A stretch of DNA of 11,406 nt. Source: Methanocorpusculum sp. GTDB taxonomy: Archaea > Halobacteriota > Methanomicrobia > Methanomicrobiales > Methanocorpusculaceae. The stretch spans positions 1-11,406 of the forward strand of contig DALTWF010000041.1 in assembly GCA_029987235.1 (NCBI GenBank), read 5' to 3'. The notes beneath the pieces were generated by a model, which was not told where the DNA came from, did not search any database, and worked only from the letters and a program-made list of their open reading frames with translations. Of this stretch, positions 6,100-11,406 are shown piece by piece. Position 1 is the stretch's first letter; the number at the start of each line of letters is the position of its first letter. Position numbers and translations under genes: made by a program.

Positions 6100-7431
6100 A
6101 TGGACAGAACAGCAAGTGAAAGAATACATGACTTCAATGAAGTCGACACCGGATTTACCAAAGAAGAAGCAGTTGCAGAAGCAAAACGCTGCATCCAGTG
6201 CAAAAAACCGCACTGCATCGAAGGATGTCCGGTAAATATCAATATCCCTGCCTTTATTAAAGCCATTGCCGAAGAAAAATTCGAGGAAGCAGGCGAAATC
6301 ATCAGAAAAGACAATCTCCTTCCTGCAATCTGTGGAAGAGTCTGCCCCCAGGAACAGCAGTGCCAAGGTGTCTGCGTGCTCGGCAAAAAGGACAAACCGG
6401 TCTCAATAGGACACCTTGAGCGCTTTGTCGCAGACAATACCGAAAAGAAGACACCGGCAAAAGCCCCTGCAACCGGTAAATCCGTTGCTGTAATCGGCAG
6501 CGGTCCGGCAGGAATTACCGCAGCAGCAGAACTTGCACGGCTTGGTCACAAAGTAACCGTCTTTGAATCCCTGCACAAGGCAGGAGGCGTCTTAATGTAC
6601 GGCATTCCGAACTTCAGACTGCCCAAAGAAATTGTGCAGGAAGAAATCGCAGAGGTTGAAAAACTCGGCGTCGAGATTAAAACGAATCACATCGCCGGAA
6701 AATCAGTCACCGTTGACGAACTCCTTGCATTTGACGCCGTATTCCTGGGAACAGGCGCAGGACTTCCGTTCTTCATGAAAATCGAAGGCGAAAACACACC
6801 CAGCGCCTACTCCGCAAACGAGTTCCTGACCCGCGTGAACCTGATGGGCGCAAACAACTTCCCGGCAAACGACACCCCGGTTAAACGCGGAAAGAAAGTG
6901 GTCGTTGTCGGCGGCGGAAATGTTGCAATGGACGCAGCCCGAGTCGCACGGCGCATGGGTGCAGAAGTCACCCTCATGTACCGCAGAACCGAAAAAGACA
7001 TGCCGGCACGGCTTGACGAAGTCCGCCACGCAAAAGAAGAGGGCATCGTTTTCATGACCGAAACAAACCCGGTGAAAATTATTGCCGCAGAAAACACCGT
7101 ATCCGGTGTTGAAGCAGTCAGAATGACAATCGGAGAACCGGACGCAGACGGACGATCATCCTTTGCCCCAGTTGCGGGAAGCAATTTCATAGTCGAAGCA
7201 GATGTTGTCATTGAAGCAATCGGCCAGGGTCCAAACCCGCTCCTCTTAAAGCGCATGGAAGGTCTTGCCCGCAACAAAAACGGCAGTGTTACAGTAAGTG
7301 AAGGCGGAAAAACCAGCATGGCAAAAGTGTATGCCGGCGGAGATGTTGCTACCGGCGCGGCAACGGTAATTCTTGCCATGGGTACCGCAAAAGAAGCCGC
7401 AAAAGCAATCGACAAGGCGTTAAAGGAATAA
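6100..7431 (+). CDS. gltA: NfnB/GltA-like NAD(P)H flavoprotein
   Basis: This 443-residue protein is homologous to the glutamate synthase small chain and to NfnB/SudA. The N-terminal domain has two [4Fe-4S] motifs, C31-x2-C34-x4-C39-x3-C43-P and C78-x3-C82-x5-C88-x3-C92. GSGPAG at 133-138 binds FAD, and GGGNVA at 271-276 begins the inserted NAD(P)H-binding domain. YAGGD at 411-415 is the second FAD contact. The length and order fit NfnB. No glutamate synthase large subunit is nearby, and the partner directly upstream is the NfnA-like subunit, so an Nfn- or SudAB-type role (electron transfer between NAD(P)H and ferredoxin, possibly bifurcating) is favoured over glutamate synthesis. GGAAGGTGG at 6086-6094 is a strong ribosome binding site within the end of the preceding gene. 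The choice between NADH and NADPH is not decided. Confidence 0.92.
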   Translation: MDRTASERIHDFNEVDTGFTKEEAVAEAKRCIQCKKPHCIEGCPVNINIPAFIKAIAEEKFEEAGEIIRKDNLLPAICGRVCPQEQQCQGVCVLGKKDKPVSIGHLERFVADNTEKKTPAKAPATGKSVAVIGSGPAGITAAAELARLGHKVTVFESLHKAGGVLMYGIPNFRLPKEIVQEEIAEVEKLGVEIKTNHIAGKSVTVDELLAFDAVFLGTGAGLPFFMKIEGENTPSAYSANEFLTRVNLMGANNFPANDTPVKRGKKVVVVGGGNVAMDAARVARRMGAEVTLMYRRTEKDMPARLDEVRHAKEEGIVFMTETNPVKIIAAENTVSGVEAVRMTIGEPDADGRSSFAPVAGSNFIVEADVVIEAIGQGPNPLLLKRMEGLARNKNGSVTVSEGGKTSMAKVYAGGDVATGAATVILAMGTAKEAAKAIDKALKE

Positions 7432-7434
7432 TTC

Positions 7435-8190
7435 ATGCGTTACTACTACACCCCGGACACCTTATTCGTCAGAGGCGTTTTTAAAGCAGTAACAGCAGAT
7501 TCGGGAAACATATCCCGGATATCAACTATTTTTCTTCATGCAGGAAACACAAATCCCGCAGACGTTCTGAAAGAAAAAAAATACGGAACGGATGCGGACG
7601 GATTTTTCATCGGTGCACCTCTGAAAAATCTCTGCATTCTTCAGTTTGACTATATTTCGGTCTTTATTTCAGCATCCGAAGGAAAATCCCCGCAGGTTAT
7701 CATAATCTCGGATGAGGGCATGAGCGATGCGGCACTTGCTGATGCGGTAAAAACCGCAGGAACAAAATGCTGCATTGCAGCAGTTCCCGCGGATGCAGAG
7801 CCGCAGCACATCAGTGCGGCGTCTGATTCAGAAACCGGCTCCCGTATTGTCTCGGCAGTACAGTTCGGCGAAAAAGAAGCGCTGAAAGAAAATTCCGGGC
7901 GCGAACCGCGGTATTTCATTTACTCACGGTATGAAAACAATGGATGGTTTGAGTGGAAAAGAGACGGGTGCCCCTATTACCCATGCCATTTCGAAGGGCA
8001 GGTCTGTCAGTTCTGCTACTGCCCGTTTTACCCCTGCAAAGACGAATCACTGGGCGAATGGTATGACAGTACATCATTAAAGCGCGCGGTCTGGGCATGT
8101 ACAAACTGCACCTTCCTGCATGAGAAAAAGTACGCGGATTACTTAATCACCCACCCTGACGCGGATTTTGACGAGGTGAGAAAAGCATGA
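7435..8190 (+). CDS. CbiZ-like domain fused to cysteine-rich COG2158-type domain
   Basis: This 251-residue protein begins three bases after the preceding stop, with AAGGA at 7423-7427 as ribosome binding site. Residues 1-145 resemble adenosylcobinamide amidohydrolase CbiZ, a corrinoid-salvage enzyme. The supporting traits are DTLFVRGVFKAVTA at 8-21, LCILQFDYISVFISA at 66-80 and a VIIISDEGMSDAALADAV segment at 88-105, but the glycine-rich stretches expected in active CbiZ are reduced. Residues 158-235 are a compact cysteine-rich domain: C179, C184, C191, C194, C196, C201, C222 and C225, with H185 and H229, and the repeated text YYPCHF and FYPC. It matches the small zinc-finger-like domain known as COG2158 or PF04071, of unknown function. 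A metal site is likely. No signal peptide is seen. The cysteine-rich assignment is good; the CbiZ relation is tentative and catalytic activity is doubtful. Confidence 0.8.
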   Translation: MRYYYTPDTLFVRGVFKAVTADSGNISRISTIFLHAGNTNPADVLKEKKYGTDADGFFIGAPLKNLCILQFDYISVFISASEGKSPQVIIISDEGMSDAALADAVKTAGTKCCIAAVPADAEPQHISAASDSETGSRIVSAVQFGEKEALKENSGREPRYFIYSRYENNGWFEWKRDGCPYYPCHFEGQVCQFCYCPFYPCKDESLGEWYDSTSLKRAVWACTNCTFLHEKKYADYLITHPDADFDEVRKA

Positions 8191-8924
8191 TAACCAAAGT
8201 ACACGGCATAAAGTACCAGAACGGAAAAACCGTTGAAATTGAAGACCCGGTAGTAACCGAGTCTGTAGTATCGCTGTATTTAAACGGCCGGCATGTGCAG
8301 AACATGGTGGCAACCCCCGACGCCCTTAAAGAACTCGGCGCGGGCTTTTTTACCGCGGCAGGACTCGCTTCTTCGATTACCTCGGTAAAAGTCGACGGTC
8401 TTGAAATTTACGTTGAAGGAATTGAAGGCGCACGCGTAACAGGTGCAATGGAATCAGCCGGCGGATTTGACCCGGGTTCAACAATCGCCCCCGTTTCCAA
8501 CGCTGGAGAAATAACCCCCGAACAGATTTTTGAAATGCGCGAAGCACTCAACACCGGTGACTGGGGAGAAACAGGAGGTCTTCATTCCACGGTTCTTTTC
8601 TGCAAAGACAAACAATCGGCCCTGTTTTCCGACATAGGCCGACACAATACAGTGGACAAATGCATCGGTTATATGGTCTTAAACCACCTTGCACCACAGG
8701 ACTGCAGTATCGGCTGTACTGGTCGCCAGCCGCGCGGAATGGTCGTAAAAGCCGTACATGCAGGAATTCCGATAGTGGTTTCCCGCGCAGCTGCAACCTC
8801 CCTTGGTGTGCATGAAGCAGAGGTAAACAATATCACCCTTATCTGCTTCACCCGCGACCGCAGATTTACCGTATATGCCCATCCGGAACGTATTAAAGGA
8901 TTAATACCAACCAGTAAAGAATGA
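8187..8924 (+). CDS. fdhD: FdhD-like formate dehydrogenase sulfur-carrier protein
   Basis: FdhD passes sulfur from a cysteine desulfurase to the molybdenum or tungsten bis-MGD cofactor of formate dehydrogenase in the cytoplasm. This 245-residue copy has the family core: SDIGRHNTVDKCIG at 148-161, TGRQPRGMVVKAVHAGIPIVVSR at 178-200 (given here as its ends TGR and VSR) and SLGVHEA at 205-211. In place of the usual cysteine pair (CGVCG in bacterial FdhD) the equivalent loop near 89-97 reads ESAGGFDPG, with no cysteine. Other cysteines are C139, C159, C173, C177 and C220. The pair C173-x3-C177 sits just before the TGR motif. GAGGTGAG at 8173-8180 is a strong ribosome binding site and the start overlaps the preceding stop as ATGA. 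Family membership is firm; standard FdhD chemistry is uncertain. The formate dehydrogenase genes are not in this window. Confidence 0.88.
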   Translation: MITKVHGIKYQNGKTVEIEDPVVTESVVSLYLNGRHVQNMVATPDALKELGAGFFTAAGLASSITSVKVDGLEIYVEGIEGARVTGAMESAGGFDPGSTIAPVSNAGEITPEQIFEMREALNTGDWGETGGLHSTVLFCKDKQSALFSDIGRHNTVDKCIGYMVLNHLAPQDCSIGCTGRQPRGMVVKAVHAGIPIVVSRAAATSLGVHEAEVNNITLICFTRDRRFTVYAHPERIKGLIPTSKE

Positions 8925-9766
8925 ATTTCCTCGACAAATTCCTGAACCGCAGCACAAAAGAGGGCAACATCAATTTCGAGCTGGGGTTAAAACTCTATCT
9001 GGCAAAAGGTGTGGAGCGCGATATTAAAGAGGCGCTGCACTATTTTGTCCTTGCACGGGACGGGGGAAATGCGGATGCAATGTACTACCTCGGACTGTGT
9101 CTGTATGCAGGTGACGGAGTTCCTGTTGATGAAAACAAGGCAGCATATTACTGGAAATGCGCAGCGGAACGGGGAAATTCCGAAGCGCAGTATCAGCTCG
9201 GCTGCTGCTACAACAAAGGTATCGGCGTAAAGCAGTCTGAAGAAAAGGCCGCATATTACTGGAAAGAAGCGGCAAAATCCGGCAATCCGGGCGCGCTGTA
9301 TCAACTCGGCTGCTATTCATACTCAGGCACTCTTCTGCCGAAAAATCCGGAACTTGCGATAAGTCTGTGGAAAAAGGCGGCGCAGCAGAAAAATCCTGAT
9401 GCACTGTTCAGACTTGGATTCTGCGCCTTAAACGGCGATATTTTAGAGCCTGACATCGACCGCGCGATAAACTATTTTGAAGAAGCTTCGGGATACGGGC
9501 ATTCGAGCGCGAAATTTGAACTCGGCAGAATATACTATGAAGGACTTTCCGGCGTTATCAGAAACGAATTCCGCGGCTGGAAGTTAATGAATGACGCGGC
9601 AAACGAAGGACTGAATGCGGCAAAAGAGTACATCGCATGTGCAAAACCTCCCAAAGAAGAGGAGGAAAAAATCATTCTTGCGCTTCCGGCAGGCTCAGGT
9701 GTTGTTGAGGGAGTAAAAGAAGAAAAAATACCGGTGACATCTGAGCGGAGCATAAAAAGTCAGTGA
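8921..9766 (+). CDS. Sel1-repeat (TPR-like) protein
   Basis: This 281-residue protein consists mostly of Sel1-like repeats, helix-turn-helix units that act as protein-binding scaffolds. About six units can be traced, with boundaries near residues 17, 50, 87, 123, 158 and 194, ending near 235. Typical unit text includes ADAMYYLGLCLYAGDGV and AAYYWKCAAERGN. A charged tail, rich in Glu and Lys, follows. There is no signal peptide or membrane helix, so it should be cytoplasmic. It starts in an ATGA overlap with the fdhD-like gene and lacks a well-placed ribosome binding site, so coupled translation is likely. Its partner is unknown; the operon suggests assembly or scaffolding of a redox enzyme, but that is inference. 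Confidence 0.9.
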   Translation: MNFLDKFLNRSTKEGNINFELGLKLYLAKGVERDIKEALHYFVLARDGGNADAMYYLGLCLYAGDGVPVDENKAAYYWKCAAERGNSEAQYQLGCCYNKGIGVKQSEEKAAYYWKEAAKSGNPGALYQLGCYSYSGTLLPKNPELAISLWKKAAQQKNPDALFRLGFCALNGDILEPDIDRAINYFEEASGYGHSSAKFELGRIYYEGLSGVIRNEFRGWKLMNDAANEGLNAAKEYIACAKPPKEEEEKIILALPAGSGVVEGVKEEKIPVTSERSIKSQ

Positions 9767-9798
9767 ACTGTTTTCAATAAAAAAATGAAACTATTCAC
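9763..9798 (+). terminator. imperfect hairpin at the end of the five-gene operon
   Basis: GTGAA (9763-9767) can pair with TTCAC (9794-9798), and TTTCA (9772-9776) with TGAAA (9786-9790), around an A-rich loop. The stem is interrupted and overlaps the stop codon of the Sel1-repeat gene. It may help end the operon transcript, but the perfect hairpin further on is the stronger candidate. Confidence 0.3.
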
Positions 9799-9836
9799 CC
9801 TGACGTTTTCTTGATACAAAAACGGTTTTTACTATA

Positions 9837-9860
9837 ATTTATATATAAAAATATATAAAA
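9837..9860. promoter_or_regulatory. tandem TATA-like elements between convergent genes
   Basis: ATATATAAAA occurs twice in direct tandem (9841-9850 and 9851-9860), preceded by AATTT. Each copy resembles an archaeal box A. No gene starts at the right distance on either strand, so they may be simple AT-rich spacer, or drive a short RNA, for instance one antisense to the end of the exporter gene. Confidence 0.3.
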
Positions 9861-9863
9861 CAG

Positions 9864-9893
9864 AAACCTGTTTTTTTTTCAAAAAACAGGTTT
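9864..9893. terminator. bidirectional terminator hairpin
   Basis: AAACCTGTTTTTT (9864-9876) and AAAAAACAGGTTT (9881-9893) form a perfect 13-bp stem with a four-base loop. It lies between convergent genes and has T tracts in both reading directions. The right arm overlaps the stop codon of the minus-strand exporter gene by two bases. Confidence 0.75.
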
Positions 9894-11301
9894 ATTTTGC
9901 AACCTTTGACGAAACAGCAAGAGTCATAATCAGCGACAACAGACCGAAGATAAGACCGGTTACTGCAGTTGCCCCAAACCCTGCCATAAATCCATCAAGC
10001 GGAAGGTCGATTAATGCCGTACCGATTGAAGCAGGCTCCACAAGGGCAAAAGCCGCAGTATATGCGGTAACTCCCACAATACAACCGAGATAATTGAAAA
10101 ACATCATCACAGATGCACCTTCTGCCTTTTCATCTTCAGGAGCGCACTGGATAATTCTTGCCGTGGCAGGACCACCCATAAGACCGAATGAAAGACCAAC
10201 AAAGACCATTCCGGACACGAGAGCAGGAATGCCCCACTCCGGTTTTATGAATGCAAAAAGCGCACAGAAAATACAGTAGCAGGAAGATGCCAGAATACAG
10301 GGCAGACGGTTTCCGGATTTATCCGCCCACCAGCCGACCGGAGTTGCAATAACTGCGGCAATTACCGCCGGAATAGTAAGCATGAGCCCTGACATCCCTG
10401 CATCAAGATTCAGACCGGTCTGCATGTAATAGGGAATAATATACAACACACCTGCGTAAATAGCACAGAGGAACATATACGAAAACGACACGGCTGCAAA
10501 TCCTTTTTTCGTAAAGATTCTGACATCAAGCAGAGGATTTTCACAGCGCAGAGAGTGAACAATGTAGAGAATCAAAGACACTGCAAATACTGCGGTACAG
10601 ATCAGAACAAACGGATCAGTAATACCAAGTCTGGGGAAATTGTTCTGGATGAGAACAAATGATGCAACTATGAGGAAGACAAAAATAGTACCGAAAACAT
10701 CAAATTTCTTTTTCGACCGCTCACCACCGGGTTTGGGAAGAATGCGGAAGGCAAGAACCGCTCCTGCTATCGCAAAGGGTACGCTGACGAGAAATGCCAG
10801 CTGCCATGAGGCAAGGGAGGCGATAAATCCACCGACAATCGGACCGACAGCAATGGAAATTCCTGCCATTGCTGCTGCAAATCCGATTCCGACACCGTGT
10901 TTTGAGGCGGGTAGAAGGCGGGCGACAATTACCGGGCATGCTCCGGCAATCATGGCTGCTCCTAGTCCTTGAATAAACCGTGCGGCGACGAGGGCAGGAA
11001 ATGCCGGTGCAATGGTGCATATTATCAGACCGAATGCGAACAGGCACAGTCCGATTATAAGGACTTCACGGATTCTTCCGTTGTCTGCTATTTTTCCAAA
11101 GGGCAGAATAAAGGCAACAAAGGTCAGGAAATAGGCTTGTGTTATCAGGGAACTTTCAACGATACTGATAGAAAATGTCTCAGTGATAACAGGAAGAATG
11201 TTATTTACGATTGCTGTACTGAGCCCATCAAGGAAGAAGGCAGCTGCGGCAAGAATAATTATCAGAAGCTGCAGGCGCTTGTTGGTAATTACTGAATACA
11301 T
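9892..11301 (-). CDS. DHA2-family MFS multidrug-type exporter
   Basis: This 469-residue membrane protein belongs to the major facilitator superfamily, drug:H+ antiporter-2 branch (EmrB/QacA type), which usually has 14 membrane helices. Visible family signs are LDGLSTAIVNNILP at 24-37 in helix 1, the motif A loop GKIADNGR at 69-76, R108 with FIQGLG in motif B, GPIVGG at 153-158 with W166 in motif C, and ENPLLDVRIF at 254-263 in the central loop. The second motif A-like loop is GWWADKSGNR at 323-332. It likely exports small organic compounds using the proton gradient; the substrate cannot be predicted. It faces the five-gene operon and shares a terminator with it. No ribosome binding site precedes the start, and GTAATAAG on the plus strand (11327-11334), centred 29 bases upstream, could be its box A, giving a leaderless message. 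Confidence 0.93.
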   Translation of the reverse strand: MYSVITNKRLQLLIIILAAAAFFLDGLSTAIVNNILPVITETFSISIVESSLITQAYFLTFVAFILPFGKIADNGRIREVLIIGLCLFAFGLIICTIAPAFPALVAARFIQGLGAAMIAGACPVIVARLLPASKHGVGIGFAAAMAGISIAVGPIVGGFIASLASWQLAFLVSVPFAIAGAVLAFRILPKPGGERSKKKFDVFGTIFVFLIVASFVLIQNNFPRLGITDPFVLICTAVFAVSLILYIVHSLRCENPLLDVRIFTKKGFAAVSFSYMFLCAIYAGVLYIIPYYMQTGLNLDAGMSGLMLTIPAVIAAVIATPVGWWADKSGNRLPCILASSCYCIFCALFAFIKPEWGIPALVSGMVFVGLSFGLMGGPATARIIQCAPEDEKAEGASVMMFFNYLGCIVGVTAYTAAFALVEPASIGTALIDLPLDGFMAGFGATAVTGLIFGLLSLIMTLAVSSKVAK

Positions 11302-11326
11302 AGATATAGATAAATAGTTTTACAGA

Positions 11327-11334
11327 GTAATAAG
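11327..11334 (-). promoter_or_regulatory. possible box A of the MFS gene
   Basis: Read on the minus strand this is CTTATTAC, a weak TATA match whose centre is about 29 bases upstream of the exporter start codon. That is the spacing expected for a leaderless transcript. A more TATA-like stretch at 11303-11317 lies too close to the start to serve it. Confidence 0.3.
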
Positions 11335-11345
11335 GGCTTTGTTTT

Positions 11346-11363
11346 CGGGATTGTGCTATCCCG
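11346..11363. repeat. 6-bp inverted repeat upstream of the MFS gene
   Basis: CGGGAT (11346-11351) and ATCCCG (11358-11363) are perfect reverse complements six bases apart. They lie about 45-62 bases upstream of the exporter start, just upstream of its possible box A. This position suits an operator or activator site; it could also be a small hairpin ending an unseen transcript. An ATG at 11382 opens a plus-strand frame that stays open for the eight codons left, too few to call a gene. Confidence 0.4.
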
Positions 11364-11406
11364 TAATTATTATAAACTCTCATGTTTCTTCCAACTCCCG
11401 CGCGAA

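Noticed and set aside
5862..6437. 191-residue minus-strand frame spanning the NfnA/NfnB-like junction
   Set aside because: It crosses two well supported genes on the opposite strand and has no recognisable domain.
6100..7431. Reading the GltA-like protein as a true glutamate synthase small subunit
   Set aside because: No large subunit is present and the directly upstream gene is the NfnA/SudB-type partner, so an Nfn/SudAB pair fits better.
6807..7436. 209-residue minus-strand frame opposite the GltA-like gene
   Set aside because: It is a shadow of a clear flavoprotein gene; its low-complexity Ser/Thr/Ala text is what the codon bias of the other strand would produce.
11382..11406. Possible start of a plus-strand gene at the right edge
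   Set aside because: Only eight codons are visible, with no ribosome binding site; the TATA-like stretch at 11366-11376 is too close to serve this ATG.

Overview
The window looks like a piece of a euryarchaeal methanogen chromosome, most likely Methanomicrobiales (Methanocorpusculum-like). This is inferred from an archaeal-type ABCE1/Rli1 gene, AT-rich box A-like elements in front of genes, GAGGTG-type ribosome binding sites, iron-sulfur-rich redox proteins and an FdhD homologue. The genus is a guess from gene style; no rRNA or tRNA is present to confirm it. There is no CRISPR array, insertion sequence or prophage gene.

Layout. (1) 1-208: leader or promoter region with an 11-C tract, a box A-like element and a perfect 8-bp dyad. 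(2) 209-2754: a two-gene operon. The first gene encodes a membrane protein whose N-terminus is a paralogue of the ABCE1 iron-sulfur domain and whose C-terminus is a three-helix EMC6-like domain. It overlaps the start of the second gene, abce1 (ribosome recycling ATPase), by ATGA. Oligo-T tracts follow. (3) 2755-3107: a 353-bp intergenic region with a hairpin and the box A of the next gene. (4) 3108-5183: a KefB/CPA2-type cation:proton antiporter with RCK-N and RCK-C domains. (5) 5242-9766: a tightly packed five-gene operon: NfnA/SudB-like flavoprotein, NfnB/GltA-like flavoprotein, a CbiZ-like plus cysteine-rich fusion, an FdhD-like protein and a Sel1-repeat protein. (6) 9767-9891: convergent intergenic region with a 13-bp perfect hairpin, probably a bidirectional terminator. 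(7) 9892-11301, minus strand: a DHA2-family MFS exporter. (8) 11302-11406: upstream region with a 6-bp dyad.

How the genes may work together. The first operon places a membrane-anchored copy of the ABCE1 Fe-S domain, joined to an insertase-partner-like fold, in translational coupling with ABCE1. This suggests a link between ribosome recycling and the membrane, and it is the most interesting signal here. The five-gene operon joins an electron-transfer flavoprotein pair (NAD(P)H/ferredoxin) to proteins of cofactor salvage and formate dehydrogenase sulfuration. Two of these, the CbiZ-like and FdhD-like proteins, diverge from the standard families at positions expected to matter.
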